From: Rhynchopus sp. YZ270_cl-10
Lineage: Eukaryota; Euglenozoa; Diplonemea; Diplonemida; Diplonemidae
DNA length: 64,000 nucleotides
Reading direction: 5' to 3'
Assembly (NCBI GenBank): GCA_964035575.1
Contig: OZ037872.1
Span: 186,001-250,000 of the forward strand
In this document: positions 1 through 11,838 of the stretch, one piece after another
Layout: each line of letters starts with the position of its first letter
How positions within the stretch are numbered: the stretch's first letter is position 1
Made by a program: the position numbers and the translations under genes
The notes under the pieces: generated by a model
Seen by the model: the letters and a program-made list of their open reading frames with translations, nothing else
Databases searched by the model: none
What the model was told of the DNA's origin: nothing

Positions 1-177
1 TTGCGTATTCCAATGGACTCCCATCACAATACTGCCACCACTAGGAAGAGATAGGGAGTAATCAGGTTGTTAGCTAATTCAGGAAAATTTTACGGAAAAA
101 TTCCGCTGCTATACCGCCCCCCCACTCCAGAGTGAAATATCGCTGTGGTGGAGGGGCACTTTCTTTCAAAAAAAAAA

Positions 178-2089
178 GGGAGATAGTCAGACTTACCCTA
201 CCCTATTTTGAAAAAGTTCAGACTTGCCCTATGAAAAAGTTCAGACTTGCCCGAAAATAAGTTCAGACTTGCCCTAAAAGTGTTTTTAGGGCAAGTCTGA
301 ACTTATTTTTAGGGCAAACACTTTTTTTAGGGCAAGTCTGAACTTTTTTAGGGCAAGTCTGAACTTTTTTAGGGCAAGTCTGAACTTATTTTTAGGGTAA
401 GTCTGAACTTATTTTAGGGCAACAAGTCAGGCCACTTTGGCTGGGGCACTCTTGGGGCCCCAGCCAGGTATGGTGGTATGACTTGTTTTATTGCCCTAAA
501 ATGCCTAACCGAGCCGGAGCCCAAAAATTGATGCCAGAAACCACCAGCCACCCGGAAAGGGTGAACAGGCAGTCCACGTTGGGCCAGAACCGGTTACAAA
601 GGAAGCCGTGTTCTGGGGCAACGTGGGGCGCAAAGTTTTACAATTTTCATGCACGGGTGCTCCACAAATTACCAAGTATTCCTTCTTTGTTGAATTGAGA
701 GAGAGTCAGTGTTTAGCTACCACGCGGGTTTGCTTAGAATCCTTCGAGGCCGGCACAATTTTATTTATGTGGTCGGTTAAGACATGCCTATTGAAGAACA
801 ACGAGGTCATCGTTGAAAGGAGCGAACTCCCCTTCCCACAACATCTCTCACATTTCAACTCAGAATTCATACTTGGTTATTTGCTTTGTCCATACGCAAT
901 CAAATTGTCATGCTTTCAAGAGCATGCCTGGCCAAAATGCAACAACGTGGAAAAATTGTTGTTGTTCCAAAAGGCAACAAGACCACCCACAACAAGGGGT
1001 TGAATTGTGCACTGTCCGGGGGAGCGCAAAGTTTTTTCCCTGTACACAGTGGACACATCTTTATCACTTTGTTCCCACGGGGACACATTTGGATACTGCA
1101 CGCATGCAGAAGTGCCAAACATGTCCGCACGTGGAGTGGAGTGTCCATCATGTTTTCCTGGTTTCCAAAAAGCAGTTTTCTTGCACTTACTATTTGCCCC
1201 GGTGTCTGGCAATAGAAGTGGCTAACATTGTAATGAGTAGCATACACATACCGTTGATCCAAATGAGTAAGGCGACCAACAAGTCCTCTGGACTTTTTTG
1301 TTGTGACGACAATCGCGGAGTAATCCCGGAGAATTACATCCTCGTATAAAAAGTTAAAGGTAGAGGTGGGGAAACTGTAGCTATAGAAATAGTTGTTGCA
1401 GTAGTGCAGACACCCGAGGGTGCACCACTATGCTTTTCTTTGGTTGTATCGACAATTTTACGCACATGATGTAGGACCTGTACAATGTCGCCCAAAGGCT
1501 TTGTACTTACTGCAGTAATCGGTATTTTTTTTTTTGTTACTACTACGTCGTGTTCTATGAGGAGTCGCGTTTGGGTGCGGAAGTCTTTTTTCTGGTCTCT
1601 GTTCTGTACGGGTCTCGGATCGTGGTGCGGTACTGCGGTGCGGTACCTGAGAGTTTTTTAGAGTGATGATAAAGGTCAGAGGGTTTTCCCCTCCCATTTG
1701 TGTCATTATTTAATTTTGCTCGGAAAGTGGGGTGTCCTGGACACGAGGAAATTCAGTTGCATGGAAAAAAAGCTCCATACCATAGGTTGCTCATTTCACT
1801 ACCAGGACTCGTCGCGAATAGCCCATACGTGCCCTAAACAGAAACGCAAAAACGACGACCGCCGGGCTCTGTAACCCAAGAGCCCCCAGCTTGCCCAATA
1901 AATAAGTGCAGGGTTGCCCTAAAAAAGTTCAGACTTGCCCTAAAAAAGTTCAGACTTGCCCTAAAAAAAGTGTTTGCCCTAAAAATAAGTTCAGACTTGC
2001 CCTAAAAACACTTTTAGGGCAAGTCTGAACTTATTTCGGGCAAGTCTGAACTTTTTCAAAATAGGGTAGGGTAAATCTGACTATTTCCC
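178..2089. mobile_element. Foldback-type DNA element with long composite inverted repeats
   Basis: The left arm (178 to about 430) and right arm (about 1905 to 2089) are reverse complements. Each begins GGGA(G/A)ATAGTCAGA and is built of repeated TTCAGACTTGCCCTAAAAA units in both orientations, so each arm can also fold on itself. The 1.5-kb core has no recognisable coding gene. Both ends abut A-runs of 9-10 bases, which may be the target duplication. Probably non-autonomous; superfamily unknown. Confidence 0.75.
1400..1430 (+). repeat. H6 hairpin repeat, inside the foldback element
   Basis: CAGTAGTGCAGACACCCGAG, GGTGCACCACTA. TAGTG/CACTA pair around the GACACCCGAGG loop. Confidence 0.6.
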
Positions 2090-2109
2090 AAAAAAAAATC
2101 TTTTTTTGG

Positions 2110-2175
2110 AAAGTGGAGATTGCACAACTGTGGCAACACAACCGAGGCAACTCCAACTAATCCAACAATTTATCA
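2110..2175 (-). repeat. H5 hairpin repeat, inverted copy
   Basis: Reads GTGGAGATTGCACAACTGTG...CTCCAAC on the + strand, so it runs opposite to all other H5 copies in the window. The ends (GTGGAG/CTCCAAC) and inner arms (ATTGC/GGCAAC) pair. It sits 20 bases outside the right end of the foldback element. Confidence 0.7.
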
Positions 2176-3537
2176 AGAAAAAAATGGATAAAAAACAGAA
2201 ACAGACACAAAAAAAAAGGACGTGCTTTTTTTTTTCACCACTTTCTTTCTTTACACCACAGGGCTTGGGGTAAAGGATCACGGGAACTGGTACTCTTCCC
2301 ATCTTCCCGTATCCTAACCACCAGTCCAGATGGGCTTTAGTACGTTGCCTTAAATGGGAACGGGTTTGGAGGTGTGTGGGGTCAAAAAATCAATTATGGG
2401 CATTTTTTCATCTACTGTTGCTGCTCAATGGATAGCAAGACGTGTTGAAGACAGCAGGTACTCTTTTGGGGGGTAGGTCCCTCAGATAGGAAGCTATTGC
2501 CCAGTAATATGAGTGTGTGTGTGTGTGTTGTTTTGGTCTGTTTCGTTTTGAATTTTTTTCGTTATTTTTTCTTTTGTTATAAACTTCAAGTGGTGAGGGG
2601 GAGGTGACCCACCTCGCTCCTTTTCCGCCCTCCATACAAAGTACCAAACAAATACCTCACTTTCTTTTCTAAAAAAAATATCGAAAAAAAAATAAAGCAA
2701 ACAAGAGAAAAAACTTGCAAGGTGAAAAGATTAAAAAAGAAAAGCTGGCAAAGACAGGCTATGTCCCTCGCGTTAAGCCACCTTAACAAAACAAAAAAAA
2801 AAAAAAAAACAAATTTTTCCCTTCCGTCACCACCTTAAAAGTGAAGGTACCTCCTCAGTGGTACCCATTTTCCACCAACTGTTCCTTCCGCCCCAATATT
2901 TCTGTTAACTTGCATTCGGAAGGTAGGGGGGAAAGGGGTCAGGAATAGGGTGATTTTCTGCAGCGAAAAAAAAGGGAAAAAAAAAGAAAAAAAAAAAAAA
3001 AAAAACGTACAATAAAGCAAACGAAGATAAAATAGACCAAGAAGAACAGCTTTTGCCTCTGTACCAAACATAGGTTGGTGCTGGATTCTCCTTGGTGGGG
3101 GGAGGGTGAGGGGAAGAAAAACTAAAAAAAAAAAAACTAAAAAAAGGCAAGAACGAAGTTATCTCAATTCTTTCAAAAAAAAAAAAAGAAGGGGTAGGAA
3201 ACATTTAGACAATCATTTCCCCCCTTTTGTGGACAAAACTTTATTGTTGGATTTTGTTGTTTGTGTCGATTTTATTATAAAGAAGAAGTTGGTCAGATGA
3301 CCCGCTAAGCCTCTGCTAAGCCAAAATTGTAACTTTGAAATAAAAAAAAAGCCCTCTCGTGGCGTACTTAAAATAAAAAATGACAATGCGTGCAGGCACT
3401 GCGCACTTTATTCTTCTTTCAAGGGAGAGAGGAAAAATGACCATGCGGAACATTGGGTGACTATTGTACGACTCAGAACAGAACACAGTTGTTTCTTGCC
3501 GAGCAGAAATGGTGTGAACATTTTTGTTTTTCCTTCG

Positions 3538-3598
3538 ATAAATTGTCGGAGTAGTGTTGCCTCGGTAGTGTTGCCACAGTTGTGCAATCTCCACTGTC
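3538..3598 (+). repeat. H5 hairpin repeat
   Basis: GATAAATTGTCGGAGTAGTG...TTGTGCAATCTCCACT. The terminal GGAG/CTCC arms pair, with an inner (A)GTTGC/GCAAT arm in the fuller copies. Confidence 0.7.
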
Positions 3599-3813
3599 CA
3601 AAAAAGTTCACGAGGAGACCTCTTTTCTCCCGTCATGGTCAAAAATACCCCAGAAGGCCGGAATTCCGACCCCCAAATTTCTTGAACCCAGCTCCATTCA
3701 TAGAGTTCGAGTCGGTCCGCTTACCCTTTGCTACCACAAAACTTTGTTATTGTAACTCTCCCACCCTTATTTCGTGGCGCACAGTGTTCTAAGAAAGAGA
3801 AAGCCTTTTTATA

Positions 3814-3848
3814 AGATGAACCTAAGCCTGGGCTTTGTTTGTCACCTT
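3814..3848 (+). repeat. H1 hairpin repeat
   Basis: TTTTTATA head, AGATGAACCTAAGCC, variable loop, then GTCACCTT and an A-run. The 3' inner arm is degraded (GGGCTTTGTTT) but both outer arms are intact. Confidence 0.65.
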
Positions 3849-3956
3849 AAAAAAAATGTGTGGCCGGTAATGGAGGTTATATGAGTGTGGCAGGCGCTAA
3901 ATCAACACTATGTGGGGTGAAATAAAACGGTATATGCGTGGAAACTGCACTAAGCT

Positions 3957-4024
3957 GAAGTAAATGTCTTGACTTGGTTTACTCGTGAATTTCACCGTTG
4001 GCGTTACGCCAAGTTATTTACTTC
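3957..4024. repeat. Palindromic element, 68 bp
   Basis: GAAGTAAATGTCTTGACTTGG at the left pairs with CCAAGTTATTTACTTC at the right. Its ends resemble the larger palindromic element at 13031-13203 (GAAGTAAAT...ATTTACTTC), so it may be a short relative. Confidence 0.55.
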
Positions 4025-5337
4025 CCAAAAAAAAGCTATTTGTTTTGCTTTGTTAAAAATCCCCCCTTTTTTTGTAAAAGACAGTGCAAAAAACGCTTCT
4101 GAGGCCGCAGGCCCCTGTCAAAATAACTCAGAGCGCTAAGGTATTGTTCTCATTTCTTTTCAAAAAAACTCGTATTTTTTTTTTTTTTTTTTTTTGCAAC
4201 CTTTTTTAAAACTCGACCCGCATCTTTGTGAAACAATATGGCAAGCTCTGTTCACAAAGTAGATACCATTAAAACACACTCCCCTTGGTTTCTTTTTTGA
4301 GAATACCCTGTGCAATAATTAGCGTAGGCATCGCACTGGGATCGGAAAGGCACAATAACCACTTTTCCTTGAGCATGTCGCTAGAACCAAGGCCTACAGC
4401 AGGTGTGCCAAAACCAAGCTAGAATATAGGAAGCGACGTGTAGCAATGCAGTACTCCTGCAGGGTAGCATAAAAGGGTAGGGGGGAGAGGTGAAAGCATC
4501 CTGAGAGAGTAAGAGACTCTCACTGAAAACAAAACTAAACGGAAAAAAAAAAAGTCAAGAAAAAAAAATCTTTGAGGAAATGGGACTGAAATAAACTTGC
4601 AGTGGGAGAGGGGGTCCTCACATTACAGCAACAACTCATCTTTTTGAAAAAAAGCACAATCTTAGTTTCTCGTAGGGGGGTGAACGCCACACAACACACA
4701 CCCACCGGGACAGTGGTGAAATAAAACCGCTAAGAACAACCTGACAGAATGTACCACACAGGGATAAACGCTAAAATCAACAAAGCCCATCCTTTTTTTT
4801 TGACGTCTTGAAAGGGCGAAAATGTGTTTAGATATAAAGGGGAATTGGGTGACTCATTTTACGTTAGCTTTCTTGGGGTCCAATTTTGCTTGCAATGTCT
4901 TTTTTTTGCCTGAAGCAAAGTTGGTGAAGCGTTTGTAAAATTTTCGACGAATGTAATGACACAGCAACGGAAAGACCTTTGATGGGATCCACCTTAGAAC
5001 TGGACAAGAAAACAATCCGTTTTTAAAAAGAAAGCATCAAATAAACAGATGAAACGGACATCTTTAAAACAAGAAACGTAAGAGCGGATCAGAACACAAG
5101 GCTAAGGGGGGGGGGGGGAGAGGCGATGGAGATCGGGAGAGGGGAGGCCACGAAGATAGCCAGAACGTACTACACGACTGTCCGTTTGCAGTGCGGCAGC
5201 ATAGTCCTTAGTATATAAGTAAGCTATCGGCCCATTAGGGCTGGTACAATAGGAAACTTATTTGGGGATGACACAGAGAAAGATTTCAAAAGAATAAAGA
5301 AGAATGGCAGAGAATGGTGCGAAAGTGATACAATACA

Positions 5338-5483
5338 CATATTTCGTGGTCCGACTGAGTCCGCCAAAAAAAAAAAAATTCCACCAAGACCCCGCCCGAG
5401 TTGAGACGGACTCAGGAGAACTCGGCCCGAGTCCCCCTGAGTCCATCTCAACTCAGGTGGACTCCAGCGGACCACAAAGTATG
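5338..5483. repeat. Small inverted-repeat element rich in GACTCAG motifs
   Basis: Ends are CATATTTCGTGGTCCG and its imperfect reverse complement CGGACCACAAAGTATG. The inside repeats GACTCAG/GAGTCC/GTTGAGA motifs in both directions. No coding gene; probably a MITE. Confidence 0.55.
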
Positions 5484-5532
5484 AATACATCCATATAGAA
5501 CTTCCCCTAAAAAAAAACACGAAAAGAGGGTA

Positions 5533-7052
5533 CTGTAAAATCGTTTAACCCTTTGGGGACCGAGCCAAAAAGTTAAAAAAAAAATTTTTGGTTTTTTATG
5601 AAAAAAGTGACCTAAGTTGGGATAAACATCGAGAAAGTGTAAAATTTTGGGTGCAATGGGCTCATTTGGGCTCAGAGGGTCAAAATGTATGTGAGAAAAT
5701 GATTTTTTGAAAAACTGATATTACACTGTGGGTATAGGGCCCGTATACCCAGAAATAGGGTAAAAATGGCAAAATAGGTGGGGGACTCCTTCCTGACCCC
5801 TTTTCCCAGCAACCAGACCTTCAGCTCACCCTTTTTCACACGAGGAGAGGTCATTTTGTGTCAAAAAAGTGTCAAAAAATGGGTGAAAAGGTGTTAGTAT
5901 TGTGTAATTGTGGGTAAAGACTTAAAATCTGGGTTTTGGGGTGCTGTGGGGGGTTGCGGAGGGGTGAGCGGGGAAAGGGTGCCCCTGTGCCCATAAAATA
6001 ACAAAAAACACTATTTTTGGGGCTATATAACCCCAATAAGTCCACTGGAGCCTAAATTTTTGTGATGTCCAATTTTTTTGATTTTTCATCCACCCGCGGG
6101 TCCGGGGCACTCATCTGTAGAAATTCGCAGAAAAAGGCCAAAAAACGCGTTTTTCAAAAAAAGGGGTTTTCTGAGAAACCACGCTGCGATATTAGGAGAG
6201 CATCTTCTTTTATCGACTCTTATGCATTTTTCAAGAGGGAAACGCCCCTGAGTCCATTAAAGCATGAATTGACCTAATTATCGTCTCCCTGGTACTTTTA
6301 GGAAGGGTCGTAAATAAAAAAATAAAAAAAGACATGTATATATGTCGCTGGTCCCCAAAGGGTTAATTTGTCACTTACGATAATGTGACAGAATGACAAA
6401 AATGGTGACAAAATGACATATTATATAAGTGACACATTTTTATGATGATTTAATTATGTTTTGGGACCACAGACGGGGAGGCTGTAGTGGGAAGGGTGGT
6501 CAGGTGGTTGGTTGTGAGAAGACGCTGTAGACGGTTGAAAGGGGGCTGTGCGGAGCACAGGAGACAACGCTTTCTCTACTGGCCGACATCGGGAAAGGCT
6601 TTGCGAGCGGCCGATTCCGTCCCTAAGGGGGTCTCTACTGAGGCTCGGTTGCAGATGACAACAACACCAAGAGGAGGAGGCCGGGTGCTTCTGGAAGAGG
6701 CCGTTGGGTTAAGAGCAACTTTAAGGAAGAAAAGAACCTTCAAAGGGGTAGTCCGCGTCACGGTGTTACACACCATGCACGGCTACATGCTAAGAAGGGG
6801 TTTTGGAGGTTACAGTTGAGAGACTGCCCTCATTTCAAAAGTGGGAAGGTGAGGTGGGCACTTTTTTAACTTTTTCTGTACTCAGGGAGCGAAAAGCATC
6901 GTGTACTTTAAAAAGTAGACACAAAAATAACCATAAACATAAATTAAATCATCATTTAATGTGACACATATTATTAGGGTGTGACAAAGTTTATTTATGA
7001 CTGATATTTCAAATCAGTTAATTAAATTGTGACAAATTAAACGATTTTACAG
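5533..7052. mobile_element. TA-flanked inverted-repeat DNA element (Tc1/mariner-like MITE), split by a nested insertion
   Basis: Ends read CTGTAAAATCGTTTAA and TTAAACGATTTTACAG with TA on both sides (5531-5532 and 7053-7054). Both arms then continue with ATTTGTCAC and GTGACAnn repeats and an ATGATGATTTAAT/ATTAAATCATCAT match (about 6443 and 6945). The left arm is interrupted by the TTAA-flanked element at 5549-6362. The core (6460-6930) has no recognisable transposase, so the element is non-autonomous. Confidence 0.75.
5549..6362. mobile_element. piggyBac-like non-autonomous element with TTAA target duplication
   Basis: Inverted ends CCCTTTGGGGACC...GGTCCCCAAAGGG, flanked on both sides by TTAA (5545-5548 and 6363-6366). 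CCC-starting short inverted repeats next to a duplicated TTAA are the mark of the piggyBac superfamily. Its 814 bp hold no transposase. It sits inside the left arm of the 5533-7052 element and is therefore younger. Confidence 0.8.
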
Positions 7053-7924
7053 TAAAAAAATCTCTTTTTTTTTGCAAGGCTCACAGAACAGCAGAACAAA
7101 GAGTAGTCCTAAAACGCATCTCAGACACAAAACAAGAAATGTGTGACAGAGACGGGGGGAAAAAGAGAGACAAACTTGAAAGAGAAGGGGCACCGTTTTT
7201 TTGGGAGCACACATCTTTTTTTACAAAATGCAAAATAGAAAGATAAAAGCTTTGGTCTGACTTCTCCCCCCAAAAAAAAAAGATCACTGGTTTCACTCGT
7301 AGGAGGTGGGTTTTGAGGTAATGAGGGCGGGGCGGGTGGGTGGAGGAGACGAAATACTAACGAACAGTTTTTTTTTTCCCCCGATGAGTCGACTATCGCT
7401 TTAAAGGATTACCTCTGACCACGTTTTCTTGTTCTACGTGGCGGGGTTCCACACCACATTTTTGTTTTTTGTACAGCGGTATGTATAGACGTAGTTTAGT
7501 CACGTATGGATCCAAAAACCACTGAAAGCGAAAAAAAGCAACAAAAAAAAAATTGCTTTCAAAAAGAGAAAATACAAAAAATAATAATACTCTGGGAATC
7601 CCGATTTTCGACAACGCGCGTTTCCCGACAAAAGAAGTACCCGGTACTTTGTATTTAAATAATTTAACCCCCCCCATCCAGTAGCACAGTGCCCCTTTAG
7701 GATGCTCTGTAACTTAACTGTGTTTTTTTTTTTTTTTTTCGATTCCTGGGTTTCTTTGGTTCATTGAGGGGTGGGGGGGGATATGGGATGCATTTGTTTT
7801 TTTCCCCTACAACCTTTCCTTCACCCTCTTGTATGGTCACAACCCAGGGTGAGATAAGGTATAGTATCTGAAATCGATTTGGGGGAGAAAAAAAAAAGGA
7901 GGATTTGCACCCCAAAAAAGTGGA

Positions 7925-8030
7925 GTTGAAATACAAAAAGCACTCTCGTGTACCTTTTGGTACAAAAATGACCGGCTGTACCGGGGGTGTGGACACCCAA
8001 TCCTGCAGTCCTACAATCCATTTTGTGGCA
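7925..8030 (+). repeat. H3 hairpin repeat
   Basis: GTTGAAATACAAAAAGCACTCTCGTGTACC, then TTTTGGTACAAAAATGACCGG, a GGGGGTGTGGACACCC hairpin, and CCTGCAGTCCTACAATCC. TACA...TGTA pair around the CTCTCGTG loop. This is an uninterrupted copy. Confidence 0.7.
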
Positions 8031-8315
8031 TCTAAAAAAAAGAGTGGCTTCTGCGCTCAATTTGTTTACCTGGGGGAAGATCAGATATGACCGACAAACC
8101 TCACCATGGAGTGGTGAAGAGATTTTTTTGAATTTTTTTTTTTTTTCATTTCAGGAAACCTCGGGCGGAAGCGTAACAAACTCTCCCCTCTGTTTCGTTT
8201 TCTGTTTTCCTGTGTGAAGGATAGCTATTGACATTGTAGTAGTTTCCTGGATGAGGATCGAGGTCCTCCCTAACAAACTTCATACCATGGAGCGGTAAAG
8301 AAAGAAAGGTTTGTA

Positions 8316-8348
8316 AGATGATCCTAAGCCTCTCGTGCTTAGTCACCA
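8316..8348 (+). repeat. H1 hairpin repeat, near consensus
   Basis: AGATGATCCTAAGC, loop CTCTCGT, GCTTAGTCACC. Inner arms CTAAGC/GCTTAG pair perfectly; outer AGATGA/TCACC(T) pair with one G-U on the minus strand. The head GGTTTGTA precedes it. Confidence 0.8.
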
Positions 8349-9590
8349 TTCCATCACAAAGAAATGAAACATTCAGGAACCTTTCGGCTTGACACACCGT
8401 TTCAGTCGTTTTCATGCTGACTCTCAAGACGAGAGTAGGGAAGAAAAACAGTGTGGGGGTTTTTTTAACTGCAGTTTCTTCAAAGCATTTTCATCTGAGT
8501 CAGCAACAACTCACGGAATATTTTTTCTTAAAATAGCGGTTCACCTCTTTTCAGCTATAAATCAAGCCTTATAAAAATCACAAAATATTGTTTCATATCA
8601 CAAAATAGAAAAACCAAATAAATCCCGAGCTGTGCAGGGTTTTTTTTTCTTAATGTGAAACCAAAAAAAAAACGTGAATGGAAAACTTCGTTAGATACAC
8701 TCCGTAGGATAAGTGTAATCACTGAATGTCAAATACGCTGTCACGCAAAAAAAGGGTTAATTTGGTATCCTGTACATCGTCTTTGGGAAGAATGTCATAA
8801 ACCGAGGGAAAATGGGGAGTTTTAAACAGGCAAATACAACATCAGCTGTTATAGCATGAAACTTCCGTACCAATAGGTTCTGACTCAAAATGACGCCCAA
8901 AAGGGCTCGGGAGGACAGACGACATACCCCGAAGAAACATTTTTTTTTTTTTGTCGATCGAAAAACAAAATGGTCTCTTTTCTCCGCAGGCGTTCACAAA
9001 AAATGAAAACTCAAAAATACATAAGCAGAATGAGTGTTCTTAGCGGTTCTCTTCAAGAGCATTGTAGAGAATATCAGGACGAAGCCGGAGAGAGAAAAAA
9101 AAATTGATGTACACCGTCTAATAACAAGTAAAGTTGACAGTGCCAAAACACCTTTGGGACGCAGGCACTGACACTCACGGGGTTCTCGAAACCCCGGTGC
9201 TGTAATAGGGAATACATAAGGCGCTTTTTGGTACGGAACAGAAAACAGAAAAAAGCGAAAATTGCCGTATTTATCGGCTCAGTTAATTCTGTTTTTTGAT
9301 CCCAAGATAGGGGATAAAAAAAGATGAAATTTTGGAGAGAAAAAACTTGAAAAAGGTAAGATAAAAGATAAGCTTGAGCTTCGAGTGAAGAGAGAGTTAC
9401 TTTTTGTTTGAAAAAAAAATCTTGAAAAACAAAAAGATGAACACAAAAAAAGAACACCACTTCTGAGGTGCCGCACACATCTCTGAAAACAGCATCCAAA
9501 AAAGTAATTTTTTTTTTTGATGAGCGCAGATCGTGCGACGCAGAGACGGAATAGAGAGCGTTGAAAAAGAAGAAAAAATAAACTTGAATG

Positions 9591-9783
9591 GTGCCTCCGG
9601 GAGGGGTCGATATTGACAGGTCGCTGACAGGTCACTGACACAGGGACTTTATACACACCCCCCCTGATATTGACAGGTCGCTGACAGGTCGTTGACCGAC
9701 TTCCGAAAGCACCATTGAATGGTGCTCCGGGAGGGGTCGATATTGACAGGTCGTTGACTGATTTCCCATAGCACCATTGAAAG
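9591..9783. repeat. Two tandem inverted-repeat units with GATATTGACAGGTCG motifs
   Basis: TTGAATGGTGC(C)TCCGGGAGG occurs twice, each time closed downstream by GCACCATTGAA. Between them TGATATTGACAGGTCG occurs three times with extra GACAGGTC repeats. It looks like two head-to-tail copies of a small inverted-repeat element. Confidence 0.6.
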
Positions 9784-10187
9784 ATGAAACGTGCCTCGCA
9801 AGCAACACACACCTTCACAAGAATAAACATAGAAATAAACGGGTGGGGAGGAGAGAGAACACAGAAAACCGGACCACTCGTTCAAAGGAAATAGAGTACG
9901 TCAAAAATAATCACAAATAGCTCGTTATATTTTTCTACGGGTTTTTTGATCTGTCGAGTGTCTCGTTTTTTTTTGGGGGGGTGTGCACCTAGGAATATTT
10001 ACAAAATTGAAAGACTTGGCATGCGCTTGAAATGGATGAATTTGTGCCTCCGAAACTAGTCAAGGATACAACATCGGAGGAGGAGAAAGAGCGGATAAAA
10101 AAAATAGAAGAAATAACGACTTTTTCGAGGAATACAATTTGAGGGAAATGTGTGTTGTGTTTTTTCTTTGTTTTTTTTTTTTTTTTT

Positions 10188-10250
10188 GATAAATTGTTGG
10201 AGTAGTGTAGTTGCCTCGGTTTGTGTTCGCCACAGTTGTGCAATCTCCAC
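10188..10250 (+). repeat. H5 hairpin repeat, near consensus
   Basis: GATAAATTGTTGGAGTAGTG, TAGTTGCCTCGG, then CCACAGTTGTGCAATCTCCAC. The outer GTTGGAG/CTCCAC and inner GTTGC/GCAAT arms pair. Confidence 0.75.
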
Positions 10251-10609
10251 TTTCCTTTTTTTTCCTCTGCAATTGTCCTTTATTTCCATTGACAAATAAT
10301 TGCTACACCAGTTGTTGCTGCTGCTTCTCTGTGTATTAATTCACACACATTATGTTCCATTTCCACCCCCTTTTTTGTTGATTTGACAACAGAAAGAGTA
10401 GAATTGGAACTCAATCCTTTTGAAAAAAATCTGGATACTTACAGGTAAAATTATATTTGGTTTAGAATTTTCACAATTTTTTTTGCAACAGTTTTTCGGG
10501 ACAGATATTTCCGAATACACACTACAAAAAAAGAAGAAAAATATGGGTACAGCTGGAAGTGCAAGAAAATAAACACCCTTCTACTGGAGTTTGGAGGTCA
10601 TAATCGGAA

Positions 10610-10710
10610 TAATGTTCGTAAAAAAGGTCGAACTTCCAGAAAGAAAAAAATCCTGAAAAGGTCGAACATTATTACGGTCGACAATTTTTCCGATTACAGT
10701 CCGTCAATCT
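10610..10710. repeat. Imperfect inverted repeat with TTCCAG-TCCTGAAAAGG motif
   Basis: TAATCGGAATAATGTTCG pairs loosely with CGACAATTTTTCCGATTA. The inner CGAACTTCCAGAAA...TCCTGAAAAGG recurs at 11529-11552 inside the TIR element there, so the two share ancestry. Confidence 0.45.
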
Positions 10711-10920
10711 TTTAGGATTTTTTTTGTCGTTTTTTTTTGTTGTATCGACAATCACTATACCTTTTGTTTTGTGAGTAAAGTACATTCTTTGTTATTTTTT
10801 ATCACAATACACTCCCACTGACTGGCCGTGAAGAGGAAATCTCTAAAAGACCAAAAAATATCTGTACTCAATATCGGCCGAAGCCTTTGCACCACGGAAG
10901 TTTTTTTTTTCTTTGAAAAC

Positions 10921-10971
10921 TTGGTTGTATTATTTTTATTTGTGTAGACACCCGAGGATGAACTCCACTAT
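10921..10971 (+). repeat. H6 hairpin repeat
   Basis: AAACTTGGTTGTATTA, then TGTAGACACCCGAGGATGAA and CTCCACTATA. The TAGTGTAG-like arm of the family pairs with CTCCACTA. Confidence 0.65.
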
Positions 10972-11172
10972 AAAATTTCTTTTTCGTGTTTACTTTTGAG
11001 GATGGGCACAAAGTGTGACCCGTTTGGCCATTGTGGTTTCCCTCCCTATAAAAGAAGAGAAAAAAGGGGTGAAAAAAAAAAAAGAAAGTTGGCAGTAAGA
11101 TGATACTAAGAATCTGCTTTGCCACCGGAAGAAAAAAATAAGGGGAAAAAATAACTAAATGGGGTGGGGGAA

Positions 11173-11202
11173 AGATGAATGTGTCTTGTTGAACACACAT
11201 CT
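11173..11202 (+). repeat. H4 hairpin repeat
   Basis: AGATGAATGTGTCTTGTTGA then ACACACATCT. AGATG/CATCT and TGTG/CACA pair, leaving AA bulged. Confidence 0.7.
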
Positions 11203-11340
11203 TTTTTAAAGTGGAAAAGTGCAAAACGTATCGGACGCAAAGCACTGCATCTCAAAGAAAAATAAAAAATAAGGTTCCATGTTTTTTTGGAAATATACAG
11301 AAAATAACCTCCCCCCTCTAAACCCACCCTAGTGGTGGAT

Positions 11341-11622
11341 GTATTGTGATAATTGCCTATTATCCATACTATTAACCATAATACATACCACAATACACAG
11401 AACAATCGGCCTCACTAAGGCCGGCTCAGGAGTGTCTGAGGCGTGATTAAGTATCAGCACACCTCAGCCACGCCTCAGATAGGTCTTCTAGACATGCCTA
11501 TTTTCAGGCGTAGTCAGCCTCTAACTCGAACTTCCAGAAAAATCCTGAAAAGGACGAACTTTATTACGGTCGAACATTTTTACGAAGACGGTAGGTATTA
11601 TAATGGGCAATTATCACAATAC
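11341..11622. mobile_element. TIR element family A, copy 1
   Basis: Ends TATTGTGATAATTGCC and GGGCAATTATCACAATA are inverted repeats that extend into TATTATA-type sequence. The core shares long stretches with 13449-13857 (AAGGCCGGCTCA, CCACGCCTCAGATAGGT, GACATGCCTATTTTCAGG). No coding gene. Both ends fall on TA dinucleotides. Confidence 0.7.
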
Positions 11623-11838
11623 AGCCAACACTACACCCCCCCCCACCCTCCCCCAACCCAACTAACCGAATCAAGATGTCATAAAAGATAAGGGAAGAAC
11701 CGACGAAACAGGCTACAGACGCAACAGACCAGAAAGACAATAAGCAAGCAGGGGGAGAAGGAAGGGAAGCAGGAGAGTAAAACTAAAAAAAAAGAGGGGG
11801 TTTTTTTTTCGTTTGGGGAATGCAAGACAAAGAGAATT

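Larger units (their letters stand above)
2090..5532. other. Gene-free stretch rich in homopolymers and hairpin repeats
   Basis: No coding region is credible; open frames are short and made of homopolymer translations. The stretch holds an inverted H5 copy (2110), a GT run (2512-2528), many A/T runs, a weak H1-like hairpin (3295-3322: AGATGA, CTAAGC...GCTAAG), an H3-like fragment with CCCTCTCGTG (3350), H5 at 3538, H1 at 3814 and palindromes at 3957 and 5338. Confidence 0.6.
7053..11340. other. Gene-free stretch with hairpin repeats and A/T runs
   Basis: No supported gene. It holds H3 (7925), H1 (8316), a tandem inverted-repeat cluster (9591), H5 (10188), an inverted-repeat pair (10610), H6 (10921), a weak H1-like copy (11098-11125) and H4 (11173), separated by A- or T-runs. 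Confidence 0.6.

Noticed and set aside
813-1349. 178-codon + strand frame inside the foldback element, possible transposase
   Set aside because: No catalytic motif or resemblance to any transposase family; overlapping frames on both strands of similar length suggest chance.
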